Source: Fibrobacteria bacterium (GTDB lineage: Bacteria; Fibrobacterota; Fibrobacteria; UBA11236). Taken from it: a DNA stretch of 52,205 nucleotides. Positions 27,237 through 36,446 of this stretch are shown here, piece after piece. The notes under the pieces are model-generated. The model worked only from the letters and a program-made list of their open reading frames with translations. It was not told the DNA's origin and did no database searches. Position 1 is the first letter of the stretch. Each line of letters starts with the position of its first letter. The translations under genes and the position numbers were made by a program. Where the stretch lies: positions 1-52,205 of the forward strand of contig JADGQO010000113.1 in NCBI GenBank assembly GCA_017881725.1, in the 5' to 3' direction.

Positions 27237-28319
27237 ATGATCGCCTATTCCGCTAACCATCCCGTGGGCGATTTCATTCGCGCCAATTTGCCCGCGCCCT
27301 TAGCGGCTTTGGCCAACGGCGCCTTATCCGTCGTCGTGTTGATGGTTTTGGTCGTTGTCGTGGCGATATTACTGGTATGGCTGGAGCGTAAAGTGTGCGC
27401 CCGGTTCCAGGCCCGCCTCGGTCCCACGCGTGTCGGCCCCTTCGGCCTGTTGCAACCCATCGCCGATTCCCTGAAATTATTGTTGAAGGAAAACATCAAG
27501 CCGCGCGCGGTGGATACCCTGGCTTACTTCCTCGCCCCCTTGCTGCCGATTACCGGTTCTTTCCTGGTCCTGGCGGTAATGCCTTTCGACCATAATTTGC
27601 AAGTGGCGGATCCCCAGGCGGGCATGGTCTACATCGCGGCGGTTTCCGGCATGGGCATTCTCGGCATCCTCATCGGCGGCTGGGGGTCGAACAATAAATA
27701 TTCCCTGCTCGGTTCGATGCGCGCCGGCGCGCAACTTTTCTCCTACGAATTGTCCATGGTCTTATGCATGTTGCTCGTGGTTATGGCGAGCGGGACCGGG
27801 TCCTTGCGCGAAATCGTTCTGTCTCAGCAGGGCACGGTCCGGGACTGGTGGATTTTCAAATTGCCCGGCGCCGGAGCTTTGGCGTTCGTGTTGTATTTGA
27901 TTTCCTCCACCGCTGAATTGAACCGCGGGCCTTTGGATTTGTCGGAAGCGGAGTCGGAGCTGGCGGGCGGGTTTCACACCGAATATTCCGGGATGGGCTT
28001 TTCCATGTTCTTTCTGGCGGAGTTCGTGAACATGTTCGCCTCGGCGGGCTTGGGCGCGACGTTTTTCCTGGGAGGTTTCCTGGCGCCGCAATTTGGTATT
28101 GGTCCCCTGGATCATATCCTGGCCTTCATCCCCGGCTTCATCTGGTTTTTCGCCAAGACCGGAGCCCTCATTTTCATGTATATGTGGTTCCGATGGACTT
28201 TTCCCCGGCTGCGCATCGATCATCTGCTTTCGCTGGAATGGAAATTCCTGCTGCCGGTTTCCATGGCCAATTTGCTTTTGGCCGCCACGCTCGTAACGCT
28301 CGGATGGATACTCCCATGA
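27237..28319 (+). CDS. nuoH: NADH-quinone oxidoreductase subunit H
   Basis: This 360-aa integral membrane subunit joins the peripheral and membrane arms and forms the roof of the quinone tunnel. About eight transmembrane helices are predicted. The most diagnostic stretch is WLERKVCARFQARLGPTRVG followed by PFGLLQPIADSLKLLLKE. STAELNRGPLDLSEAESEL and the GFHTEYSGMGFSMFFLAE loop carry the conserved glutamates. CAGGGGAGC lies just before ATG 27237. A 49-base gap separates it from nuoD, the longest inside the operon upstream of nuoN. Confidence 0.97.
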   Translation: MIAYSANHPVGDFIRANLPAPLAALANGALSVVVLMVLVVVVAILLVWLERKVCARFQARLGPTRVGPFGLLQPIADSLKLLLKENIKPRAVDTLAYFLAPLLPITGSFLVLAVMPFDHNLQVADPQAGMVYIAAVSGMGILGILIGGWGSNNKYSLLGSMRAGAQLFSYELSMVLCMLLVVMASGTGSLREIVLSQQGTVRDWWIFKLPGAGALAFVLYLISSTAELNRGPLDLSEAESELAGGFHTEYSGMGFSMFFLAEFVNMFASAGLGATFFLGGFLAPQFGIGPLDHILAFIPGFIWFFAKTGALIFMYMWFRWTFPRLRIDHLLSLEWKFLLPVSMANLLLAATLVTLGWILP

Positions 28320-28332
28320 GGACTGTTTCCAT

Positions 28333-28767
28333 ATGACACTGTCGCGCCTATTTCACGATACCCTGTCCATGCTTAAGGGCATGAAGGTCACGATTCTCTA
28401 TTTGACCAGGCCCAGCCGCGTGGTGACGCAGCAATATCCCGAGAACCGCGAGACCCTGAAGTTTCCGGAACGATTCCGAGGCCAAGTGGTGATGCCGCAT
28501 GACGAAAAAGGCGAGCACACTTGTACGGCCTGCACCTTATGCGAGAAAGCCTGCCCGAACGGGACCATTTCCATTCTCACCACCAAGAATATCGCCTCGA
28601 AGCGCGTTCTGGGCGAATTCATCTACCGTTTTTCGACTTGTACGCTGTGCAACTTGTGCATCGAGGCGTGCCCGTTCGACGCCATCCGGATGGGTCATGG
28701 ATTTGAAATGGCGGCTTATAAACGCGACGAATTGGACTATGTCCTGAACAAGAAAGAAGGTCGTTGA
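28333..28767 (+). CDS. nuoI: NADH-quinone oxidoreductase subunit I (2x[4Fe-4S] ferredoxin-type)
   Basis: This 144-aa peripheral subunit carries clusters N6a and N6b, which pass electrons from the input module to N2 in NuoB. Two ferredoxin motifs are complete: Cys64-67-70-74 (CTACTLCEKACPNG) and Cys103-106-109-113 (CTLCNLCIEACPFD). The N-terminal amphipathic helix that attaches to the membrane arm is present. Because no NuoEFG is encoded here, this subunit is the likely entry point for the unknown electron donor. The stop overlaps the next start. Confidence 0.96.
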   Translation: MTLSRLFHDTLSMLKGMKVTILYLTRPSRVVTQQYPENRETLKFPERFRGQVVMPHDEKGEHTCTACTLCEKACPNGTISILTTKNIASKRVLGEFIYRFSTCTLCNLCIEACPFDAIRMGHGFEMAAYKRDELDYVLNKKEGR

Positions 28768-29363
28768 GCGTGCGTGACCTTTTTTTCTATGGATTATCTG
28801 CGGCCTTGTTGGGCATGGCTGTCATTACCGTCCTGGCCCGCAATCTCTTTCGCGCCGCTTTGGGGCTGCTCGGCGTATTGGTCGGAACGGCGGCGCTCTT
28901 TCTGCTTTTGCAAGCGGAAATGGTGGCGCTCGTTCAAGTGATGGTTTACATCGGCGGCATCATGATTTTCGTTCTCTACGCGGTGTTGCTCACCTCGGAA
29001 CTGGGCGGAAAAATGCCGGGTCCTTCGCCATTGAAATGGGTATTCGGATTGGCTGTGGCGGGAACGGCTTTGGCATTCCTGGTTGACTTGGTGCATAAGG
29101 CGCATTGCACCCTCGCGGCTTCTTTGATGCCCGCTGCTGACGGCGCAAACGATGCCGCGACCGGCGCCGTCAACGCTGCCGCGTCCTCAGGGGCAACCGC
29201 GGTGTCGGGAGGCGTAGCATCCATGCATTCCTTGGGCCTGCGTCTGTTGGACGCGGGGCCGAATGGATTTTTAGTCCCCTTCGAATTGATATCGGTGCTG
29301 CTCTTGGCCGCCATGGTCGGCGCCATCGCCCTGGCGCGGCATGATACCCGGGAGGGTGCGTGA
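28764..29363 (+). CDS. nuoJ: NADH-quinone oxidoreductase subunit J
   Basis: This 199-aa membrane subunit is homologous to mitochondrial ND6. It has five predicted helices, with the conserved QVMVYIGGIMIFVLYAVLL helix containing the pi-bulge glycine region important for coupling. A long Ala/Gly/Ser-rich extramembrane insert (about residues 115-152) is not typical. The start is either TTG 28764, overlapping the nuoI stop, or GTG 28770, which is better spaced from AGAAGG; the difference is two residues. The stop overlaps the nuoK GTG. Confidence 0.93.
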   Translation: MSVRDLFFYGLSAALLGMAVITVLARNLFRAALGLLGVLVGTAALFLLLQAEMVALVQVMVYIGGIMIFVLYAVLLTSELGGKMPGPSPLKWVFGLAVAGTALAFLVDLVHKAHCTLAASLMPAADGANDAATGAVNAAASSGATAVSGGVASMHSLGLRLLDAGPNGFLVPFELISVLLLAAMVGAIALARHDTREGA

Positions 29364-29698
29364 ATTTAACCGCTTGCCTTTTGTTGTCCGCTTGCCTGTT
29401 CGCCATCGGCGCCTATGGCTTGATGACGCGACGCAATTTTATCGCGGCGCTGATGTCCTTGGAATTGATGGTCAATGCGGCATTGATCAATTTCGTGGCC
29501 TTCGCGCGATTCGGAGGCGGGGGAGCCGGGGCTGCGGGCTTGAATTCCGCGCATGACGCCGAAGCGGGGAGCTTGTTCGCGCTGTTCGCCGTCGCGGTTA
29601 CGGCTGCGGAAATGGCCTTGGCGCTCGCCATCGTCATCGCCGTGAACCGGCAACGCGGAAATTTGGACATACGGGAATTGGACGGAATGCATGGGTAA
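29360..29698 (+). CDS. nuoK: NADH-quinone oxidoreductase subunit K
   Basis: This 112-aa membrane subunit is homologous to ND4L, with three helices. The middle helix contains MSLELMVNAALINFVAF, with the conserved intramembrane Glu. The third helix contains TAAEMALALAIVIAV, with the second functional Glu. The start is GTG 29360, overlapping the nuoJ stop; its own stop overlaps nuoL by 8 bases. A Gly/Ala-rich loop (GGGGAGAAG) between helices 2 and 3 is a little longer than usual. Confidence 0.96.
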   Translation: MNLTACLLLSACLFAIGAYGLMTRRNFIAALMSLELMVNAALINFVAFARFGGGGAGAAGLNSAHDAEAGSLFALFAVAVTAAEMALALAIVIAVNRQRGNLDIRELDGMHG

Positions 29699-31766
29699 CT
29701 TGCAAGTTTCCCTGGCCGGGGGGGCGACCGGACACCTGGCCTGCGGGATTTTGGCGCTGCCTTTTCTGTCCTTCCTGATTAACGGCCTGTGGTTGGGACG
29801 CAAGAGCCGGACCGCGTCGGGCTTGGCGGCGACGTTTTTGATGGGTGCAACTTTGGTATTGGCGGTCCTGCTGGCCTGGCAATATTGGACTTTGGTGCTG
29901 GGCAACCCGGCGTCTTTTCCGGGACGCACTGCCTTGGCGTGGGAACACACCTGGATGACTTTCCCGCTGGAATCCGGTGGCGCTTTTTCGGCGAGCTTCG
30001 GGTTTCTGCTCGATCCGATTTCCGTGATGATGGTATTGGTCATCACCTTCATTTCCTTCCTCGTGAACGTCTATTCCATCGGCTATATGCATGACGACAA
30101 ATCGGCCGGACGTTTCTTTCCCACCCTTTCCCTGTTCAGCTTCAGCATGTTGGGTTTGGTCGTGGCCGCGAACCTGGCGCAAACCTTCTTCTTCTGGGAG
30201 CTGGTGGGCGTGTCTTCCTATTTGCTCATCGGCTTCTGGTACCATAAACCCAGCGCCGTGGCCGCGAGCAAGAAAGCGTTTATCGTCACGCGCTTCGCCG
30301 ACGCTTTTTTCCTGGTCGGCGTCATTCTCGTCGCCGTGCAGGTCGGCAGCTTGGATTTTTCGGCCCTGAACGCACCGGCTGCGGCCGAATCTTTGCGGAA
30401 CTCGCCCTGGGCGGCTTGGTTCGGCGTCAATATCCTGACGCTCGGGACGCTCCTGATTTACATGGGAGCTTGGGGCAAGTCCGCGATGTTTCCGTTTCAC
30501 GTTTGGCTTCCCGACGCCATGGAAGGGCCTACCCCGGTTTCGTCGCTCATCCATTCCGCCACCATGGTCGTGGCCGGCATCTATTTGACCGCGCGCTTGT
30601 TCCCCTTGTTCGCAGCCGCCGAGTATACCCTCCGTATCGTGGAGGTTACGGGCGTGTTCACGGCGTTGTTCGCGGCCATCATCGCTTGCAGGCAAACGGA
30701 TCTGAAGCGAATTCTGGCCTACTCGACCTTGTCGCAATTGGGATATATGATGTTTTCCTTGGGCGCGGGCCTGCCCGCTGCGGGTGGTGCGCCGGATTCC
30801 GCCGCCTTCACCGCCTCCATGTTCCATATTTTCACTCACGCCTTTTTCAAGTGCATGCTGTTTTTATCTGCCGGCGTCATCATCCATGCCGTTCACAGCA
30901 ATGATATCCGGGATACGGGCGGCTTGCGCCGGATCCTGCCGCGGACCTATTGGGCCACCTTGGTGGGTTGCCTGGCTCTGGCCGGCGTCTTTCCTTTCGC
31001 GGGATTTTTCTCCAAAGAGGAAATCCTGCATGCCGCTTGGGAAAACGGACATTACATCGCCTTCTTCGCGGCCTTGGCCACCGGCGCGCTGACCGCGTTT
31101 TATATGTCCCGGTATTTTTTCCTGGTCTTCCATGGTCCGCGATTTTCCGCTGGGAGATCGCATCAGGACTCGCATGCGCCCGCCTCCGCTTCCGCGCATT
31201 CGGACGGACATGCGGCGGATGGCGCAGCGGGCCAAAGCGCTAAGGAAATGCCTTCCATGGTTTGGCCCATTCTGATTTTGGCCGTGCCCAGCGTAATCGC
31301 CGGATTCGCGAAAAACTTTTTCATCGCGCATGTTTTGCCCATGTACGCGGTCATCGCGGAAAACGGTTCCGAAGCGGGCTCCGGTTTACCCTGGCTCAGT
31401 CCGCTGGCTACGGTCCTGGCCGTATCGTCCATTGCCTTGGGTTGGGCTTGGTACGGGCGGAAGGGCCGGAAGTCCATTCTGGGGGCCGAGCAGGAAACCG
31501 GCCTGGCGAAAATCGTGGCGAACAAGTTTTATATCGACGAAGGATATCGTTTCCTGGTTCGCAATGTCGGGAACCGGTTAGTTGCGGCGCCGATTACCTG
31601 GTTTGAGCGCACGGTCGTGAACGGCGCGTTTGACGCCGTAACCGCCGTGATACGGGGTGCGGCCTGGGTGCAAAGCATGGTGCAAAGCGGACAAGTGCAG
31701 GCGTATATCGGAATCGCATTGGTCGGGTTGCTGATCCTGGCTCGCTGGGGAGGGTTGGGCCTGTGA
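29691..31766 (+). CDS. nuoL: NADH-quinone oxidoreductase subunit L
   Basis: This 691-aa antiporter-like proton-pumping subunit lies at the distal end of the membrane arm. The proton_antipo core is clear, with FFFWELVGVSSYLLIGFWY (key Glu), WGKSAMFPFHVWLPDAMEGPTPVSSLIHSATMV (key Lys and the broken helix) and LKRILAYSTLSQLGYM. A C-terminal region with FYIDEGYRFLVRN and a last helix would form the lateral helix. A His/Ala/Ser-rich loop (about residues 488-515, several Asp-His and Gly-His pairs) is inserted before the C-terminal part. ATG 29691 overlaps nuoK; the stop overlaps the nuoM GTG. Confidence 0.97.
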   Translation: MGNLQVSLAGGATGHLACGILALPFLSFLINGLWLGRKSRTASGLAATFLMGATLVLAVLLAWQYWTLVLGNPASFPGRTALAWEHTWMTFPLESGGAFSASFGFLLDPISVMMVLVITFISFLVNVYSIGYMHDDKSAGRFFPTLSLFSFSMLGLVVAANLAQTFFFWELVGVSSYLLIGFWYHKPSAVAASKKAFIVTRFADAFFLVGVILVAVQVGSLDFSALNAPAAAESLRNSPWAAWFGVNILTLGTLLIYMGAWGKSAMFPFHVWLPDAMEGPTPVSSLIHSATMVVAGIYLTARLFPLFAAAEYTLRIVEVTGVFTALFAAIIACRQTDLKRILAYSTLSQLGYMMFSLGAGLPAAGGAPDSAAFTASMFHIFTHAFFKCMLFLSAGVIIHAVHSNDIRDTGGLRRILPRTYWATLVGCLALAGVFPFAGFFSKEEILHAAWENGHYIAFFAALATGALTAFYMSRYFFLVFHGPRFSAGRSHQDSHAPASASAHSDGHAADGAAGQSAKEMPSMVWPILILAVPSVIAGFAKNFFIAHVLPMYAVIAENGSEAGSGLPWLSPLATVLAVSSIALGWAWYGRKGRKSILGAEQETGLAKIVANKFYIDEGYRFLVRNVGNRLVAAPITWFERTVVNGAFDAVTAVIRGAAWVQSMVQSGQVQAYIGIALVGLLILARWGGLGL

Positions 31767-33373
31767 TTGAAAACGGCGTAGGCGCTTGTCTTTTGTCTTG
31801 GACCTGGTTCCTGCCCTTGCTCGCGGCCGGAGTCATGATGTTGTTTCCGGCCGGCAACTCGCGAGGCGTCAAAAGGTTCAGCCTAGGCGCCAGCGTGGCC
31901 AATTTGGTTTTGGTGCTGGTGCTGGCGACGTCTTTTTTCATGCATCCCCCCGTTCCCGAGCCCGGTTCAGGCGTGTCCGCCCTGGCCTTCGCGGCCGACT
32001 TCGCTTGGTTCCCGGCCCTGAATATCCATTACCATATCGGCGTGGACGCCATTTCCATGTCCATGATGGTTCTCGCCGCCGTCATTGTGCTCTGCGGTAC
32101 CATGGCCAGCTGGGGCGTGGAAAACCGGGTCAAGGAATTTTTCATCCTTCTGCAAATCCTGGCGGCCGGCGTGTTCGGCAGTTTCATCGCCTTCGACCTG
32201 TTCGCCTTTTTCGTGTTCAATGAGTTGACCCTCATCCCCACTTATTTGCTCATCGGCATGTTCGGCAGCGGGCGCAAGGAGTTCGCCGCCATGAAATTGA
32301 ACCTCATGTTGATGGGCGGCTCGGCGCTGATTTTGTTGGGCATTCTGGGCCTGTATTTTGAATCGGGCATCCGCAGTTTCGATATCACCGAACTGGCGCG
32401 CATCCATTTCGACAAGGGATTCCAAATGTGGGCCTTCCCGGCTTTGTTCCTGGGATTTGGAATTCTCGGCAACATGTTTCCGTTCCATATCTGGTCGCCG
32501 GACGGACATGCTTCCGCGCCGACCGCCATTTCCATGTTCCTGGCCGGCGTGCACATGAAACTGGGGAGTTACGGTTGCCTGCGCATCGCCATGTACTTGC
32601 TTCCCGAAGGTTGCCGTCCGTGGATGGACGTGTTCCTCATATTGGCCGTAGGCGGAGTCGTATGGGGCGCTTTCGTGGCCTTGAAGCAAAAGGATTTGAA
32701 ATACATGAACGCCTACTCATCGGTGTCGCATTGCGGCCTGGTATTCCTGGGGCTTGCGGCCTTGAACGTCACCGGCTTGCGCGGGGCGGTCATGCAAATG
32801 CTGGCGCACGGATTCATTACAGCGGCGGTTTTCTGTCTCATCGGGATGATTTATTCGCGGACCCATACCCGGCGCATACCGGAAATGTCGGGACTAATGG
32901 CTTCCATCCCATTCCTCTCCGTTTGCTTCGTGATGGCGGGATTCGCGGGCCTGGGCCTTCCGGGCATGGCGGGATTCGCGGCCGAGCTGAATGTCTTTGT
33001 CGGCGGCTTTGCAACCGGTCGGCCCTTGGTGGTATTCGCCTCCGGGATTGCGGTGTTGTCCATCATTCTGACGGCCATCTACATATTACGCGCCGCTAAC
33101 GGAATCTTACATGGGCCGTCCCGGTCTTCCGGCGGCGGTATTGCCCTTGACGCCCATGCTGCAATCGGCTCAGCGGCCGGCCAAGACGGTCACGCCGGTC
33201 ATGGCGAAAGTTCAGCCTTCGACAGCGCAACTCTTGTGGACGCGAACTGGATGGAGCGGTTGCCTGTTTTGCTTCTCTTGGGTTGCATAATCGGCCTGGG
33301 ACTGTTTCCCGGGCGTATCGCCGGACTTTTGGATCAAGCGTTGCAGCCCATTTTAGAAAACCTGAATCGATGA
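31763..33373 (+). CDS. nuoM: NADH-quinone oxidoreductase subunit M
   Basis: This is a 536-aa antiporter-like proton-pumping subunit. Conserved elements include GVDAISMSMMVL, FDLFAFFVFNELTLIPTYLL (functional Glu), FHIWSPDGHASAPTAISMFLAGVHMKLG (Lys-containing broken helix) and DLKYMNAYSSVSHCGLV. GTG 31763 overlaps the nuoL stop. Like nuoL, it carries a His/Asp/Gly-rich insert near the C-terminal end (about residues 458-485, QDGHAGHGES). The final part is the last transmembrane helix and a short tail. Its stop is 40 bases before nuoN. Confidence 0.97.
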   Translation: MIENGVGACLLSWTWFLPLLAAGVMMLFPAGNSRGVKRFSLGASVANLVLVLVLATSFFMHPPVPEPGSGVSALAFAADFAWFPALNIHYHIGVDAISMSMMVLAAVIVLCGTMASWGVENRVKEFFILLQILAAGVFGSFIAFDLFAFFVFNELTLIPTYLLIGMFGSGRKEFAAMKLNLMLMGGSALILLGILGLYFESGIRSFDITELARIHFDKGFQMWAFPALFLGFGILGNMFPFHIWSPDGHASAPTAISMFLAGVHMKLGSYGCLRIAMYLLPEGCRPWMDVFLILAVGGVVWGAFVALKQKDLKYMNAYSSVSHCGLVFLGLAALNVTGLRGAVMQMLAHGFITAAVFCLIGMIYSRTHTRRIPEMSGLMASIPFLSVCFVMAGFAGLGLPGMAGFAAELNVFVGGFATGRPLVVFASGIAVLSIILTAIYILRAANGILHGPSRSSGGGIALDAHAAIGSAAGQDGHAGHGESSAFDSATLVDANWMERLPVLLLLGCIIGLGLFPGRIAGLLDQALQPILENLNR

Positions 33374-33413
33374 GACCGATTAAGATGCAGCCGATGCGAA
33401 AGCGGAAAGTTTC

Positions 33414-34907
33414 ATGAACAGCTTCACTTTATTCCTTCCCGATTTGGCGCTGTTGGGCCTGGGAATCTTAGTCTTGATTGCGGATATGGCTTCCGACGTC
33501 ATCTTATCCGGAGCGGCCTTGGCCCAAGCGGATGCCGCTGCCTTGGCCGGTCGACGCGCCAAAACCTCTTCGCTGCCCTTCCATCTCGCCTGGATTGGAC
33601 TGTGCGTCATCGCCTTCGGCTTGGTCCTCATTCCGTCTCCGTCTGGGGAAACGGGTTTCGGCACGTATGCCGTGACGCGCGGTAGTTTATTGTGGAAATT
33701 GTTGTTTACGTTTGCCGCCATCGGAACGGTTTGCTTGTCGCGCACCTATTTTACTCCGGGGGGTAGCGCGCGGGGTACCTTGACGCGTCCCGGAGCCTTC
33801 TTCAGCCTCATTCTTTTTTGCCTGTCGGGCATGTACGCGGTGGTGTCCGCGCGGGATTTGCTCACTTTTTATTTGGGCCTGGAATTGGCCACCTTACCGC
33901 TGTATGCTTTGACGGCTTTCCTTCCCAAGGATCGTGATTCGGTGGAAGCAGGTTCGAAATACGTCCTCATGGGCGGATTTTCCTCCGCCTTATCCCTGTT
34001 TGGAATGTCGTTTATCTACGGGGCATGCGGTGGAATCACCTTCGATACCGTGGCTGCGGCCGCGACGTCGTCTCCGACGGATCCCTTGCTGTGGGGCGGC
34101 ATTTTGTTTTTGCTGGGTGGCTTGGGCTTCAAATTATCCATGGCACCTTTGCATATGTGGACACCCGATATTTACCAAGGGGCGCCGACACCGGTCATGG
34201 CCTTTTTATCGGTGGGCTCCAAAGCCACGGCGGTGGCGGCTCTGGTGGTTTTGTTTTTAGGCCCATTCGAGGGATTGCGGCCCTTCATGGTGGGATTCAT
34301 TTCGATAGCGGCCATCTTGTCCATGGTGGTCGGAAACCTTGGGGCGATGCGCCAGAAAAATCTTCGGCGCTTCGTGGCCTACTCCTCCATCGCCCAAGCG
34401 GGATACATGCTCCTCGCGTTTACGGGTGAATCGGAAAGCGTGCGTGCGGCCTTGCAATACAATTTATTGGCCTACGGCGTGACAAGCTTCAGTTTATACC
34501 TCGTCATGAGCATAGTGGGTCGAACCGGCCAGGAAGACTTTACGGCATTACGCGGACTCAGTAAACGGAGCCCCGGAACCGCGGCGTTGCTTCTGCTGGC
34601 CATGTTCAGCTTGGCAGGGATTCCGCCCTTGGCGGGGTTTCTAGGGAAGTTCCTGCTTTTCTCGGCGGTGGCGGCGCAGGGCCATTACGTCCTGGTTGCA
34701 ATCGCCGTCGCGAACGCAGTAGTGTCGTTTTATTATTACATGCTGGTCGTCAAAGAAGCCTATATCACCGAGCCGGATGGCACGGAGCAAAGAGTGATAC
34801 TTTCCCGAGGACAGAAAATTTCCGCCATCGGGCTGGCCCTGGGGTTGATTGTACTGGGAGTTTGCCCGGCCATGGGCAATTGGCTGACATCGCGCGGCGG
34901 ACCTTAG
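33414..34907 (+). CDS. nuoN: NADH-quinone oxidoreductase subunit N
   Basis: This 497-aa antiporter-like subunit closes the operon. Core motifs are LTFYLGLELATLPLYALTAF (functional Glu), GFKLSMAPLHMWTPDIYQGAPTPVMAFLSVGSK (functional Lys) and LRRFVAYSSIAQAGYML. The region after helix 1 has an Ala-rich insert (about residues 28-48). The final codons GGC GGA CCT TAG coincide with an insertion-sequence boundary. The stop TAG is part of the 7-bp target duplication, so the protein end is unchanged by the insertion. The original downstream sequence is preserved beyond the element at 36799. Confidence 0.97.
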   Translation: MNSFTLFLPDLALLGLGILVLIADMASDVILSGAALAQADAAALAGRRAKTSSLPFHLAWIGLCVIAFGLVLIPSPSGETGFGTYAVTRGSLLWKLLFTFAAIGTVCLSRTYFTPGGSARGTLTRPGAFFSLILFCLSGMYAVVSARDLLTFYLGLELATLPLYALTAFLPKDRDSVEAGSKYVLMGGFSSALSLFGMSFIYGACGGITFDTVAAAATSSPTDPLLWGGILFLLGGLGFKLSMAPLHMWTPDIYQGAPTPVMAFLSVGSKATAVAALVVLFLGPFEGLRPFMVGFISIAAILSMVVGNLGAMRQKNLRRFVAYSSIAQAGYMLLAFTGESESVRAALQYNLLAYGVTSFSLYLVMSIVGRTGQEDFTALRGLSKRSPGTAALLLLAMFSLAGIPPLAGFLGKFLLFSAVAAQGHYVLVAIAVANAVVSFYYYMLVVKEAYITEPDGTEQRVILSRGQKISAIGLALGLIVLGVCPAMGNWLTSRGGP

Positions 34908-34910
34908 TAA
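34904..34910. repeat. Target site duplication, left copy (TTAGTAA)
   Basis: TTAGTAA stands directly before the left inverted repeat and is repeated directly after the right inverted repeat at 36799-36805. It includes the TAG stop of nuoN. Confidence 0.85.
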
Positions 34911-34929
34911 CTTGAGAGTGGTGAGTTCT
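34911..34929 (+). repeat. Left terminal inverted repeat of the insertion sequence
   Basis: CTTGAGAGTGGTGAGTTCT matches the reverse complement of 36780-36798 at 18 of 19 positions, the only difference being T versus G at position 12. Confidence 0.9.
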
Positions 34930-34942
34930 TGATGGCATTTTG

Positions 34943-36400
34943 TTAAGCCACCATTCTCAAACCCTCGGCCCTACCTAGGTCGATTCTATCGGCCATGAAT
35001 TCCGCAAGGATTGTGCTTCCCGATGAATCCGCTAGAAATTCCGGTACGGTATTGCGCATGGCGATGGCTACGACCATTTCGGAAGGCAGGACGCCCTCTC
35101 GTATCGTGCGGATCCAGGACCCAAAAGAGCGCCAGACTTGAGTATGACATTTCATGGACAGGTACTGGAGTAGGCCATGCGCAATCATTCCAGCCTGCAT
35201 ATGGCAGTGGTACGCATGGAGTTTCCGCCGCACCGCATTACGATACGCCTCGTTTTTCCTATGGAGGTACTGATTCCCGGAGACACGGCGCAAGGGGGTC
35301 ATGGATGCCATCCAGAAATGGTAAGCATAAGTTCCGACGGTGTGAAGGGTTTGCTTGAAGGTGACTTCGATTTTGAAGCGTATGCCGTAGAGCTTGATGA
35401 TCTGTAGGCCCGTGAGTGAAAGGTCCGTGGACATGAGGATTATTTTCCCCCGCTGGGGATGAAGGACGGCGACGAAGCGAACGAGGATTCCCACCGGCTT
35501 CCAAATGAGATCGATCACCCGATAGTGGAGCTGCACATTCTTTTCACCATAGACCGGGCTTGGCGCCGCTTCCATGGCGTCCTTGTCCGCCAAAAGCATT
35601 TTGAGTCTCCACTTCCCTCCATACTTCCGAGGCGCACCCCTTTGTTTGCGCTTTGGTTCGGGTTCGGGTGCGGGCAGATAGGCTACGGCATTGCTTTTGA
35701 CCCGGGAGATCAAATGGTCCTTTCCTGATTTGAGCAATCCCCGTATCGTGGTTTTGCAAGCATAGTAGGCGTCGGCGACGAAATAGCACGGCTCCTTTAT
35801 GCACAGGCCCTCCAAAAGAACGGTCATTTTTTTGGGAAGGGTGCGCTTGTCCCGGTTGGAAAAGACCACGCCTTCGTGGATGCGACTCACGAGCGGAATG
35901 GCGAAGAAGCTTTCCAGGCACCCGGCAACAATGGCGATGGCCTGACAGGAGTGCCCGAAAATATATTCGGGCTTGGTGTTGGATTCCGATGCCTGGAACA
36001 TCCTCTTGGAAGCCGGCATTTTCTTCCCTGCTTTGGCGACCTTGATGCCGTCCCCGAGAACGATAAGCCTTCCGTTTTCCCGAAGTAAAAAGGGCTCGCA
36101 AAAGGAGACGACCAGCCTGGCCCATAACGCAGAAAGCGTATCCAGCTTGATGGCAGGGCTGTGGAAGCAAGCCAGAAGACGGTCATAGCAGTCCTCTTTC
36201 AATCCCAGCGCCCGGACAATACTGGTAACGCCCAGGCGATCCACTCTCACGGTGAAACCGGCGACGCAGAGCGCGAACCAGAGGAAAGTGCGCTGGCGCG
36301 CGAATGCGGGCCTGATTTGCGCGAGCATTTGCCACCACAAAATCCATAGCTGCACAGGGCCTCCATCCGGAAAATATTTCATTATAATGAAGCATTTCAA
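34943..36400 (-). CDS. DDE transposase (IS4-like)
   Basis: This 485-aa transposase would excise and insert the surrounding element. The catalytic triad can be placed as Asp117 (LIVLGDGIKVAK), Asp210 (YFVADAYYACK) and Glu345 in LYGIRFKIEVTFK, which fits the Y-x2-R-x3-E part of the IS4 signature. An Arg/Lys/Pro-rich segment around 247-262 lies in the beta-strand insertion region between the second Asp and the Glu. The frame is uninterrupted and ends 32 bases inside the left inverted repeat. The first Met (36400) or the Met six residues later (36382) could be the start; neither has a strong ribosome site, which is common for IS genes. Confidence 0.9.
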   Translation of the reverse strand: MKCFIIMKYFPDGGPVQLWILWWQMLAQIRPAFARQRTFLWFALCVAGFTVRVDRLGVTSIVRALGLKEDCYDRLLACFHSPAIKLDTLSALWARLVVSFCEPFLLRENGRLIVLGDGIKVAKAGKKMPASKRMFQASESNTKPEYIFGHSCQAIAIVAGCLESFFAIPLVSRIHEGVVFSNRDKRTLPKKMTVLLEGLCIKEPCYFVADAYYACKTTIRGLLKSGKDHLISRVKSNAVAYLPAPEPEPKRKQRGAPRKYGGKWRLKMLLADKDAMEAAPSPVYGEKNVQLHYRVIDLIWKPVGILVRFVAVLHPQRGKIILMSTDLSLTGLQIIKLYGIRFKIEVTFKQTLHTVGTYAYHFWMASMTPLRRVSGNQYLHRKNEAYRNAVRRKLHAYHCHMQAGMIAHGLLQYLSMKCHTQVWRSFGSWIRTIREGVLPSEMVVAIAMRNTVPEFLADSSGSTILAEFMADRIDLGRAEGLRMVA

Positions 36401-36446
36401 TGCTACATATTGTAGATTCTATACTTCATAGCCAGAAGGAGGGGTT

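Noticed and set aside
36380-36386. TATAAT string as -10 box of the transposase
   Set aside because: It overlaps one possible start codon of the transposase and has no properly spaced -35 element on the minus strand.
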